Source: Phascolomyces articulosus
Taxonomy: Eukaryota; Mucoromycota; Mucoromycetes; Mucorales; Lichtheimiaceae
NCBI GenBank assembly: GCA_025677815.1
Contig: JAIXMP010000012.1
Coordinates: 1 to 64,000 of the forward strand
Direction: 5' to 3'
DNA: 64,000 bases
Part shown: one piece after another, positions 43,937 through 55,972 of the stretch
Position numbering within the stretch: the first letter of the stretch is position 1
How the letters are laid out: each line of letters starts with the position of its first letter
Translations under genes and position numbers: made by a program
Notes under the pieces: generated by a model
Seen by the model: the letters and a program-made list of their open reading frames with translations, nothing else
Database searches by the model: none
Told to the model about the DNA's origin: nothing

Positions 43937-46820
43937 CTACAAAGAAGTGGATTCTTTTGCCTTTTTAAATGAAGGTAGTCGTAGACGTAACAAGCTGTCA
44001 TTGGTTGGTCTGTTATTCGTAGTGGTGGTAGGTCTAGGTTGGGTGAATGCTTGATCTAATGACTGAAAAATTTCATCGTCTATATAGTACGCTTGAAAAA
44101 GTTGTTCAAGTGTGTGCAAACGATCTTCTAAACGCCCCATACGTTCATGGGCCGCTGATGTCTTTTTTAGTGGATGAACAATAGGTACATTTTCATGTTG
44201 CTGTTTAAAATTGCGCACCAATCCTTTGAGCAACGACATGCGCATTTGTCCAATGGACCAGCGTTGAACAACACCATAAGGTGATCGAGGACGATAGCCG
44301 AATAGCCAGTGTTGAGCTGTCACAAGTAAACCAAACATACCACCCAATACACCAAGTGCCTGAAGAACAGTAAATGCGCGCTGCTCAGAGATAATTTGTG
44401 TTGAATAACGTTCAGGAAATAAATGTAGTGATCCAAGGGGCTGTTCACCACTTAGATAGATGGGTGGTGATGCTTCAGAAACAAGTTTTGAGCTGGTCAC
44501 TTGATACCAAGTAGTTGTATCAGAAGCATATCCAATATAGTTCCACCATGATTCTTTTTCTAATGCAATACGTTTGCCGAGTGCATAGCTGCCCGTATGA
44601 ATACGGTTAGCAGCCACTAGATGTTGCTGCTCATAATGATGGTATGTTGCTGATTCAGCTGCTCGAAAATGACTTTCTTCGTAAGGTGTTGTCCATCCAA
44701 ATGTGTCATTTTTCGTTTTCAGGTTGTAAACATCAAGGTTTGGATCATGGTTTCTATGATAGATACTTATTTGTACTTGTGCTGCATTACCATAATAATC
44801 AAACTTCAAGTAGGATCCAGCTGCCTTTCGATGGATAGGGGATGCTAATCGTACGGTATCTGGAGCTCGAAATAAAGTACATACTCTTTCGCGAGCTGTG
44901 GGTGGATAAAACTTTTGTAGATACTGTGAACATTGTATACCATAATCTGTAGAACATCGAACAAAAGGCTCTTGCTGTTGGATATTATCAAAGCAAAAGC
45001 GAACATCTATAGATTCAATTGTTACAACACATAAAATTAGTTTTTAATTAGTTCGAAATAATACGCATTCTACACTTTTACCAGGAACATCAATTGATCC
45101 ATCATCCGCTTGATCATAGGACAGTTGATCGATGATGGGACTATGCATGATTTGACTAGTAAGTGAAAACACAAGATATACAATGTAACTTCCAAAAGCA
45201 AATTTCATCGCCAGTCGACATATTTCAATCCATCCAGGCTCTCCAGGTCTATAAGCATTTTTATTTATGTTAACTATAGAGCAATAGTTAATAGTAAAAT
45301 GTAGTTTTATTACCTTGGGTCCCATAGCTCGCTTCTTAAGGAAAAGATACCATGGAATATTGCTTGACGACCAAGTCTCCAAAGTATCCATGCTAAAGCA
45401 AGGAGAACAATAAAAGCAAAGCATAAGGCAATGATGGCTGCAACACCTAATACAGTTCCAGGAGATGCAGTTTGACCTTCACTTAACCATGCAAAGTCAA
45501 TCGCGCGCGGTTGCCATTTTAACGCTTCACTGTCAAGCATATATAATCCATCATGGATGGTTTGATAGCTTTCCCCTACATTCGCGTTCTTATGAATACT
45601 TATTATTATTATTTTTTCTTTGGAAAATATGAGTAAAATAAGATATACACCTACCAAGACCATATACCATTTTGGTACCATTCACAATGAGAGCGGATGC
45701 CATGACTTGTGGTAATGGTTGATTATCGACTGAAGATTCTATATCTTTCCATTCCCATGTTGTAGTATCCAACAAAGCAGCCATATCCTTCAACTGACGG
45801 TTTGTCGAAAGGTACGTGTGAAATGGTGGAGGCGTACCATCTTGGCCTAATATTTGATGACCCATTAGAATTATTTTAAAAGCCATATACTGGGTTTCAG
45901 TTCATTTTGACATTACCACCACATATTACAATTTTATCTTGACTAGCTAAAGCATGATATATAATTATTCATTAAAAAAAGATTATGTGTTTGAAAAGAA
46001 TTATTTAAATAAGGTTGATATAGAAAAAAAAAGTTATATTTTACTTGTTACTGCGCTATGGTACATTCTTGGTGCAGGAATCTGACCATTTAAGACTTGA
46101 TTATACCATTGGCTTTTATGGGTATCATATACTACTGCATTTGCCATATCCAGTAGTCTATTGTCTTGAATACATGATTTTCCTCCTAACATGACTACAC
46201 GACCATCCCTTTTGTAATTTGATAAAACTCTCAATAAGTGTTATATAGATAGTCTAATTTAGTGGGCTGACTCACCTGAGCATACTCAGGGTATGACCAT
46301 AGCGCATGCGGCTAGTATCATCTGTTTTCAAAGATGTCCATTGCCGATGAAACAGATTAAAGGACCAAAAGGTATCTTTAACGCACGTCGTAGTTGCTGA
46401 ACCATTTACTATAGTTTTACCACCATGAATGAGCATCGCTTGATCATCCGCCGTAGATACTGATGCATATCCAACTCGATGACTCGGTAACATCGTCGTT
46501 GTATTGTTAAACATAGGCAGTGTTGATAATTGACGTGACTTGATATTAAACTGATACGTTTTAAAAGATCCATCCATTATTAAAAATCCATTCGAATGAG
46601 CATCTGCAATAATAGTCACTGGTAATGCTGAAGATGCGATGGGTGGTATGGGTGTAACTGCAGTGAGTTGGGAGTGTTCCTCATTTAATGTATTGATGGG
46701 GAGCGACCATATCATAGAATCACTCACAATGTAAATTGTATCATTTAAAAGAACAGATCCGAGTACAGGGCGAACAAGACCAGTTGCACGCGGCTCTTCA
46801 TGGTAATCAATCTTTTCCAT
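43937..46820 (-). CDS. Kelch-repeat membrane protein with cytosolic tail
   Basis: Unknown role; membrane-bound kelch protein. About seven exons. The N-terminal part has kelch-type repeats (YGHTLSMLR, VVMLGGKSCIQD, APRMYHSAVTS, IVICGGQDGTPPPF). A predicted membrane segment follows (TVLGVAAIIALCFAFIVLLA), then a second (AFGSYIVYLVFSLTS) and a third (LQALGVLGGMFGLLVTAQHW). The last 110 residues look cytosolic with a coiled-coil-like run (RLEDRLHTLEQLFQAYYIDD). The intron before QDGTPPPF is best read as gtaatg...tattag (69 nt). ATG 46820 is directly preceded by TTAG, so an upstream exon with a signal peptide may be missing. Proteins of this plan appear common in Mucoromycota, but I know no assigned function. 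Confidence 0.75.
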
Positions 46821-47217
46821 AATACTAAAGAGAGAGAAAAAGAGATGAGAGAGAAAAGGGAAAAAAGTAGAGTAAAATATGGGTTCTGGGTGTTTAACAC
46901 TGCATGTTGGGGGGGGGGGAAAGAAAAAAGGGGGCTTTATAAAAAAGGGAGTTATTACACAATATTAAACATTTTCTATTTTTGTTCATGGTATTTTTGA
47001 AAAGATAAGAACATCGATATTATAACTTGCACTCATCGATAGGTATATATAGCACACAGTTGGATAAATGATATTATTATTATTATTATTGTTATTATTA
47101 ATTCTGGATGAAAAAACAAATTGGATAGATTCAAGCATTTATATTTAAGAATTTCCTCGGTGATTATAACTAGAGTGGTATATGTATAATGTTTTATTCC
47201 TCAGGAGATAAAATCGG
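46821..47217. other. Upstream region of the kelch gene
   Basis: It contains a G10 run near 46909 and an (ATT)n microsatellite near 47071-47097. A missing 5' exon of the kelch gene could lie here. Confidence 0.35.
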
Positions 47218-49619
47218 TTATAATAAAAGTGGATTGGTAGATTTGGTTGCGGGCATTTGACCATCTGTTGTCCCAGAAGCGCCACCACTGAATAGTTCTC
47301 CAATGGCCGAATTTCCTTGTGCAAATAATAGGTTCTTCGGTACAAGTGATTGTTGATCTGGTGAAACAGCAGCGCTTCCATCAGTATCAGCGGTTGCGGA
47401 TGAACCAGGGTCACTAGGTTTTACTGCCTTTAGTTCTGGTGTGCTTGTTGAATCATTAGCTCCACCCACACTAGGTTGACCGTTTGACGAAGCTCCATTT
47501 GAGTCAGTGGGTGTTTGACTGTTTCCAGTATTTCCTATTGTATCTGTTGCTCCAGGGTTTGGTGCAGTGGGTGATTGTTGATTAGCTATGCCACCACCAG
47601 GTTCTGATGCTGCTCCTGGATTGGGTGCTGCTCCATTAGGCAATTGCTGTGATGGAACTGGACTGGCATTATTGTTTGCCTGATTGTTATAGGGATCTGT
47701 TGGTGTAAGTTTAGCACCAGTGTTTACTACACTTTCTGCAACATAGATGGCCTGTTCTGTGACAGCAAAACCAAGATAATAGGATTGGAAGAACGGCCCA
47801 CCCAAATATACAGTATGGTCATCCGGGCCACTCACAATAGTGGAAAAGCATTGATCTGATTGACCAGTGGGTATTTGTTCATATTCATTAATGTACTTGG
47901 CTGCTGGAATCTCTGCATTAATACCTTGTGAGAATTCAATGACAAGAGGGGATAGCTGGCTTTGTGCTGAACAAGCAATCGTATACATTTTTGTGTTTGT
48001 ATTATATTGTGCACCAATGGCTTTGTTGATGGTTGCTGCTACTGAAGGAGGAACCATAATGTAAGGTGTACTGGATGAAACTGTACCATAAGATTTATCG
48101 GAAAGTTTGAATTCTAGGTTATTGACAGAGAGTCCGTTCAGTGGTACCTTCCAAAACGGTGATGCTATATTGTCCAATGCATTAATGAGGTCTAACTTGT
48201 ACAGTGGACCAGTATACATTGTTGGATCGTCACCAAGAACCCATAAGAAATCATCAGATGGGTTAGGACCCCGTTTACGGAAATTAGGTGAACCTGATGC
48301 AGCTGGACCTGTGGAAGTATGTGCGTCTCCAGCTAAATAGTAGTTTTTTTTTTATAAATCATACACTCATGTTAGTAACTAAGTAATGAGTCAATAGGAA
48401 GATTGAGATATTTTTACCTGCTCGACGTTGTAAACCTCCACCTGAATGTTTTAAAACAAAAGAATATTAATTAGTATCCCTCTTCCCGTAAACCATCTCT
48501 TCCTATTATGTCCTCCTTTTTTTTTGCATCGAAAACCCTTGATAGCCCCTTCTCTCTCCCACGCACTTCAATATCTGCAATAAGGAGCACATTCTGTTAT
48601 TTTACATACCGACGGGTGGATTGAAACCTTCTACAGCCTTAGCAGGATCAGGATCGAGTACTTTAGTGCTATACTCACCAACACCAATTCTAGCATCTAT
48701 TTTATTTTGTGATGAGTATAAAATATAAATACAGGTTTTTTTAAAAATGGAAAAAACCGTTTAACTTACTTGCTGCTGGTACAAATCCTGGAAGATAATC
48801 TACCATGGTTGCCTCACCGACTAAATGACGTGGAAATTGAAATGTTTTTGCAAGTGTCACAGTATCCTAATGAATGTATACAATATAATGGTTAGCTTCT
48901 TTTTAACCCTCCTATTTTTCTTTCTGTCTATCCCCTTCTCTCTCTCTCTCTCTCTCTCGCTATTATCAATCGATTCTTTTCTCCCATAAAATATTTTAGT
49001 TCATTCAATAGATAAAGAATCGAGACTTACCAATTCAGGTATCAAGCGAACGTGCGTACCATCCAAATAATTTAGTTCTATTTCAGTTGGAAAGGGTGTA
49101 TTTGTTGTGGATGCCGTTTGATTGAATTTCTCACTAATGGGTACATTTGCACATCCTCCGTCGTGACATTTATTGGATATAGCCCACGTAATTGGTGATC
49201 CTGTGTCGAATATACCTGTAAAGTTTTGTGGCGGTGTACCTATATATTATTCATAAATCGAAGAACGATGATATTCATGTTAATAAATGTTCTATATTTC
49301 TTTTATAAGTATACCGAACTGAATAAAAAACACAGTTTCTTTTACCAATAGAAAAATCAGCTGTAGGCTAAAATTTAATATAATATTAAATTATGGGTTT
49401 TAGTTAACAAACAACAGTTAGTTATCAACGTTGAATTGAAATATATTCAAATAGATGCAAATTACATACTACACCACTCTTAAAAAGCAATGGAATACTA
49501 GGTGGTCTGTCACCCACATATGGGGGTGTTTTAAAAATCATATCCTCGATGGAAATTGCATCGACGATATTGCCGGCAAAATAGAGTAATTGTAATAGTA
49601 CGAATATAAAGCCCACCAT
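47218..49619 (-). CDS. Secreted aspartyl-protease-like protein, second Asp missing
   Basis: Pepsin-family (A1) fold protein. ATG 49619 gives a signal peptide (MVGFIFVLLQLLYFAGNIV). Several small exons follow, one starting the core at ADFSIGTPPQNFTGIFDTGS, with the first catalytic Asp in DTGS. Later segments include ISNKCHDGGCANVPISEKF, RHLVGEATMVDYLPGF, and DDFLWVLGDDPTMYTGPLYK, and the region that normally carries the second DTG reads YGTVSSSTPYIMVPPSVAAT, with Ser in place of Asp, Thr and Gly. The last 130 residues are a Pro/Asn/Gly/Ser-rich tail. The signal peptide is clear; the loss of the second Asp suggests that it is not an active protease. An exon-phase error could affect small exons between 48.3 and 49.4 kb. 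Confidence 0.75.
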
Positions 49620-51286
49620 CTTTTGTTGATAACAGTACGGTCCCAATTTCGATATTTAATATGATTTCTGAAGTTGCTGTCGTTTTAATTCTCGTCATCT
49701 AAAGCAAGTGCTTTTATATTTGAATAAAAAGAAAGGGGTGGACGGTCTATGGTTGCTAATTTGGAAGTGGTAGACGAGGAGGATATATCTTTATGATAAT
49801 AACATGTCACTCCAAAAAAAAAAAATAGAAATAATATACGTGTGTATAAGTGAATGAGAAAGATAAGGGAGACTTGCGTTATGTACTTTAACCTCCTAAC
49901 TTTCTTTTCCCTGTACAATCTAACATCCATGTGTCGATTATTTCAAAAAATATATATTTTTATATGAAAAAGCAAGATATATTTAAATCGTTCAAAATTC
50001 TAACATGTTAAAATCTATTGTATTGTATTCACCCCCTATCCTTTAAACTGTCTCATCAAAAAGCAACAACAGCAATATAATCTCACTTTTTTTTTTGCTC
50101 GATAGTTGATCGACAATAATGGAATAAGGTCTCTCACCCTTAATTTTCTTTTTTATCTGTTGTCAGTGCTCACTCATTTTGACACGGCAGGGTCTCAATT
50201 ATATAACTGTATTTTATATATCGACTTCTTGAAATTTGGCTTAAGTGACCATTTACGTAAAAGAAAAACAAAATTAGACTCTAGCTATATACTAGACTAT
50301 TCTCCTTCCCTTTTTTTGTGCCTATATATTCAAACGTGGACTGGTAGTGCTATGCTTTAATCGAGAATTTATCGAGGAGGGAAAAAAAAGAAGGGACAAT
50401 AACTGGAACGCGGCTTATACATCATGAAAACCATCATATTAGTGTCTCCGAAGTGAAAATCTAATAGCTTGTTTGTTAGTTCAAGGAGGTAAATGATCAG
50501 AGTTATATAAGATCGAGAGTTTAATTTATTTTCTGTTCTGTCTGTCATACTATTAGTAATATAAATATGAATTTAAAAAAAAGCATTCTACTTACGTCGA
50601 TGATACTAACCCCTTTCAGTTTGTTATAAGGAGTTAGTAATTATATTTTGCATGTTATTTTCATCTTTATATGTATCAATATAAAAAATTGTACTGTATT
50701 TTGTGGTTGATTATTATATGTATATTAATATGCATAGTACAAGCTAAAAAAAATATAATTATATATGTATTTTATATATTATGCAATATGTACACATAAT
50801 GGGAAAAGAAAGTTGGATGCACTAGACTTTATAAAACGCGGATTGCCGATCATTCATTTGGTATATAGTTTTATTATGATTATATTTGATGAAATTGGGT
50901 AAATAATAAGTTAACGAGTTGATCGATAACAAAGTATATAATTGTCATAGATTCTTTAGGCAAAAAGAGTATGGGTCCATCTTGCTTGGAAAAATGGCAG
51001 TTCCACTAATAAACTGGTATATACTGCAATCAGTAATAATAGTCAAATCGGTTGAGTGAGTAGTATCACTTTTCAGGTGTATACGATTTTGAAAGGTAAA
51101 TAGAGCGACCCTAAAAATCAGAAAAACATTAAATTATGTAGATTAGTATTATTAAAGGGTATCAAACTTCTTTTTTTTTTTTACTTGATGTTTTTCTGGT
51201 TTTTTTTTGTCAATTCTTACTGTGCACGTTGGAGGCAAGTCCGGAGATTTCGATGCCAAAGGTGGATAAAGAATAAAAAAAGCCAT
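49620..51286. other. Intergenic DNA, 1.7 kb
   Basis: It lies between the 5' end of the protease-like gene and the 3' end of the seven-TM gene. It is AT-rich with several poor ORFs (49685-49930 minus, 50106-50360 plus), none with a recognisable domain. Confidence 0.4.
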
Positions 51287-52934
51287 TTATAAGCTGCTGT
51301 TCGGAGTATCCTTGTTTAGTTTTCGTTGTTCTTGCATGGAACGTGTCGGAGTGGATGGGGCGCTACAAGGGTGCTGTTGTGGGTAAGAATATTTTGAACT
51401 TTCACCACTTGTACATTTTTGTCTATTGAGAGATGGTGACGATGAAAGGGTCTTTAATGGACTTAAGAGGTTATCGCTATATATAGTACTTGCCATATAG
51501 TCATTACTGGTTCGGTGAAGTGATCCATCTAAAATAGACCCTTCATTGAATGAAGTTTGAAGTGCACTACGATAGCCTGGGGAATGTGTGGTGGTTGCTT
51601 CACTCGCGTCCGTGTAAAGGGAGTTAGATGTTGTTGTTGTCGCGAGAAATGATGGAGTACGTGAGACAGGTGGTTGTCTACTACGTGGTTCTTGCCATAT
51701 TCCGCGAATGGTAGGTGTGGACTGGTCGGTGGACGGTCTATGGCCACAATAAGGGCATGGTGATGGTACTGTAGCAAATGGATCACTACCTCCCCCACCG
51801 CCACCTGGATGTACCGTTGGGCTAGCATTTGTACAAGGTAATCGTTCATTAAATACGGAATAATGTAGGTGACGCATGGCCTGTGCCAAATCGGCATCGT
51901 AGCCAATGAGTAATACAAACAGAACATTGACAACAGGCCAGAGAACCACAATACCATAGGACGTTATTTTCTGCAGCAAGGAATAATATTACCCTTTGTT
52001 TTTCAGTTCTATACGTCATCATATTATAATATAATATATTTTATCCCTGTCTTTTCACGTTCTCTCTTCATGCCTACCTGAATAATAAACACGGCTGATA
52101 TTAGATTGACAACTGTCAGAATGGTAGTACGAATAATGTTCTGCACCACAATACCAATATAGGTTGAAATATTCCCTTGAGTTCCAGTCCTATGTAACCG
52201 GTAAATATGTTTTGAGAGGAAAAAAGCAATCATTAAAGTGACGTATAAATCGATGGCTGTGTCATAAAAGGTGTAAACAGGTCCCCACTATAAATAATTC
52301 AAAAGATAGAATTAACAAACACGTATTTCTTATAAACTTTGCATCATACTTGCAGCACTGCTTTCTAGGTATATACACAGAGATGGGTCGGGTGCATCAA
52401 AATCAATAAGAATGACATCAATGATCCCAATGGCCAATCGAAAAAATACAATGCCAATGTGGAAGCTGGACATGTGAGATCGTATACCAACAGGTAATAC
52501 TGCCTTGAGTCGTATAAGAAGCACGCAGACACCAGCTGTCACAGCTAGTTGGTAACAGAGATCAGCTGTGCGAACGCTTGGATTACAATTGATAAAAATA
52601 GCTCTGGCCAATTCAACACGTTGTATTTTAGTTACCTTTATAATGATATTAAATTATACATGCATCTAATAAAACAATGGGCATGAACTTACGTATTAAA
52701 TGTCATAAATATAATTGCTTTGATAAAGAAAAACATAGCCATTAATCCTTTAAAGAATCGTATCAAGCGATTATTTTTATCAATCTTGCCAGCTAAACAG
52801 CGATAAAATAATTCAGCACTGAATGCAACAACAATGGTGTAAAATGCTATGACCAACGCGTCTCCGGGTTCTACAGTAACCGTCCCTGGGAGTGGCACCT
52901 CGGACAAGAGGTTTTGGATTGGCATTTTTTGCAT
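51287..52934 (-). CDS. Seven-TM protein with long Ser/Thr/Pro-rich tail
   Basis: Not assigned to a family. Four exons from ATG 52934. Hydrophobic segments are ALVIAFYTIVVAFSAELFY, LMAMFFFIKAIIFMTF, LCYQLAVTAGVCVLLIRL, IGIVFFRLAIGIIDVILI, AIDLYVTLMIAFFLSKHIY, TTILTVVNLISAVFIIQ and VVLWPVVNVLFVLLIGYDAD, seven in all. The tail of roughly 200 residues contains a Gly run, CPYCGH, and many Ser/Thr. The topology is receptor-like, but no GPCR class motif (DRY, NPxxY) is evident. The second intron fits only as a GC-AG intron (gcaagt...ttatag). Confidence 0.7.
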
Positions 52935-54611
52935 TCATGTAAAATATCCGGAGATGAAAAGAGTACAAGAAGTGTATACGACCAGACAACATGTTTTGTA
53001 AAAAAAGAAAAAAAAAGTTGAAAAAATAAAAACTATTATCGACCCGACATCTGAAACCGTGGAAATACGTATCATGTCTTATTTTTTTCCTTCCTTGCGA
53101 TAGTTGCATGAATTTATCATTACATTGGTGTCTCTACTATAAATTATTAAAGATGCCTATTTATTCATCCTTTAATTAGGTATTGCATGTTCTTTTAAAG
53201 AAAAGATTTGCATTAATTGTCACACCATATTTTTCATCATCTCGAAATTAATTCAGCTATTCCTCCTATCCTACTTCATATTATAGAACATAAAATAGAA
53301 GATCACCATAAGCTGTTCTTAAAAATTTGTGTAGATAATCAAGGATTATTGTGGACCATTTTTTATTTAGGAAATATATATAATTCAGGATACAAAGTGA
53401 TCATCGTATATGAAGTGATCTGACAATGGTTGAAAATCTACTATTGACCTGCGGAGCTTACTCTATTGATCAGTGGCGTACAGAACATATCTCAGGTGAA
53501 AATCAAAACCCACTTTCACAACAGAAACAGGAAAAAAAAAAGATAATACTTACATGCCCATTCAAATGTCTCATTGATGTAAAGCTGATCCTTCTACAGG
53601 AACATAAAAAATAAAAAAAAATTAATACTCTATTGTCACTCACATTATTAAACTTGATGAATAATCTGTTTTAAAAAAGCTATCATATTTGTACTATCGT
53701 TGTTCTAAAATTCACTTTAATTCTCGTTTTTTAACACGAAAGGATAATGTTAAAAAAATATTATCTCCATCTTCTTCCATATGAACTTTATAAGTTTATG
53801 AACAAAGTATATAATTTGATCAGCTTCCAGAACAAATAAATTTTGTGTGATATCTAACATAAATGAACGTCGGCATTTCATTGGCTCCACTATATCGACC
53901 TATATAACATGTCTGGTGTTCGACAATAGCCAAACAAATCTTAACTCTAAAAAATCACTTGTCTGCACTGATATAAATATTTGGCTTTTATCACTTTACC
54001 TTCTTTATGAGTACATTGTGAGATGCACCTGCACCACGGAGGAAATTGCTGATGAATATAAATAGATTATAGATAACCGGATATGTGTTTTTTTTAGTAT
54101 CTGCGACTTGAAGCAATCACCTCCACCCTTTATTTATTCTTAAGAAACCAGAAAAGAGAAACCTACTATCGCATTGGATGGGACATGGCTGACACTGATG
54201 TATCAAGTATGCTCGTTTAGGCTGTTTAATCCATAGGAGCTCTTTATTAAAAATGTATCTTATTAGTATATATAAAACATAACTTTCAATCTATTCAGAA
54301 CCATTACGAATTCCTATATATATAATATCGATAACATATATATCTTACCACAACAGTTCTGCAGGAGGGTCAAAGAAAAGAGAAAAAAAATGGGATCCTC
54401 CTCAGCTACTTGTAATATTTTATATTTTTTCCATTAATAACAACATCAATGATTTGTGGACCACCATGTAAACACAATGCAACTTAAGTCATTATTTTAT
54501 TGGCTGAAGGTGCTCTGGCTCAACTTTTAATGCCCGCCATAGAATGACGCGTCGGTCTGTGCCTTTTTTTTTTTTATAACACCTTTAATTCTTTTTACCT
54601 CTTTCAAACTA
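52935..54611. other. Divergent intergenic DNA, no gene recognised
   Basis: A region of 1.7 kb between the seven-TM and proteasome genes. Plus-strand ORFs at 53217-53423 and 53847-54065 have no motifs, and the frames between them are full of stops. A decayed gene is possible. Confidence 0.35.
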
Positions 54612-55661
54612 ATGGACTTTTCAATTGCAAACCCTACAGAATTAGTTTCTGCCCCCATTGAACACCGTTTCGAACCTTATGATGATAATGGCGGGTGAGT
54701 TTTTTACTTTTTAAAGGTTTATTATTATTATTATTACGATTATTTATAGCAACACTCCCATTATTATGAATATTCCTGGTTATACAAAACCCGTCAATGG
54801 AGCAAAAAAAAATAGTAATCATTCTTCTCTTTTATAAATTCATTGTTTTAGAACGAGTTTAGCTATTGCTGGCAAAGATTTTTGTGTTGTTGCCTCAGAT
54901 ACCCGACAAAGCACTGGTTACAGTATTAACTCACGATATGCACCAAAAGCTTATGAATTAGGCGACAATGCTGTGATTGCCATGAATGGATTCCATGCTG
55001 ATGGTTTGACATTGAAAAAGGTTCTTGAGCAAAGACTTAAGGTAAATATCCATTTTATTTTATTTCAATGAACGTATTTTTTTTAAACGGGACGCGTATT
55101 TACCAAAAAAATAAATAAAATAATGGATTGATAGTGGTACAAGTTCGCACACGATAAGAATATGTCAGTAACAGCATTGGCACAAATGCTTTCTATTACG
55201 CTTTATCAAAAACGATTTTTCCCATACTATAGTTTCTGTTGTATGGGTGGTGTGGATGAAGAGGGTGTTGGCGCCGTGTACTGTTATGATGCTGTGGGTT
55301 CATCTGAACGTGAATCATATCGTGCAAATGGTTCAGCAGCTGCTTTGATCCAACCATTCTTGGATAACCAGGTAAATATATATATATATAAGAGGGAGAT
55401 GGAGAGAGTGATATATAAAATAAGGGTAAAAAATAAAACCAATGGTATTGATGATGTGTTTATTGTACGCAGGTTGGTCGTAAGAATATGGCAAACTCAA
55501 CATACACTCCAATGGAACTCGACCAAGTCATTTCGATTGTCAAGGATGCGTTCACATCAGCTACTGAACGTGATATCTATACCGGTGATTGTCTTCAAAT
55601 CTTTATTATCCGAAAAGGTCAACCCGTGGAGCTTCAGCACTACCCATTGAAGAGAGACTAA
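54612..55661 (+). CDS. PRE7: 20S proteasome subunit beta 6 (Pre7/PSMB1)
   Basis: Non-catalytic beta subunit of the 20S proteasome core. Exons 54612-54694, 54852-55041, 55135-55371 and 55473-55661 give 232 residues. The start of the mature domain (FEPYDDNGGTSLAIAGKDF) is followed by VVASDTRQSTGYSINSRYAP, NMSVTALAQMLSITLYQKRF, PYYSFCCMGGVDEEGVGAVY and TPMELDQVISIVKDAFTSAT, ending QPVELQHYPLKRD. Gly-Thr-Ser is present but the catalytic pattern of beta 1, 2 and 5 is absent, as in Pre7. It is convergent with the F-box gene. Confidence 0.96.
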
Positions 55662-55972
55662 ACGAATCAACTCAAATCATTTAATAAAACATCCCATTCA
55701 TAATACACGCTTTTTTCCCCCCTCTCCATTATCATCATCAACACCAATAACAACAAAAAAGAAAATGGATATGTATGTTTTGATATGCGTGTTATTATAC
55801 CGGGTAAACGTAGATGTTATTTATGGAATTAAAAAAAAACGTGGATTAGAGAGGAGTGACTACTATATATACTTGTTGAGAGACTATAAAAGGGAGAGAT
55901 CATGTCAAAAAAAAGAGGAAATGTATTGGGTGAATGGGTATTAGGGTGAGGATGATTGCCTTTTGGCATTCT
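55662..55972. other. Convergent 3' region
   Basis: A 311-bp spacer between the ends of Pre7 and the F-box/LRR gene. AATAAA-like signals are seen, but no gene. Confidence 0.4.

Noticed and set aside
53217..54065. Gene between the seven-TM and proteasome loci
   Set aside because: The open segments are in AT-rich DNA with many stops between them and no recognisable motif. A decayed gene cannot be excluded.
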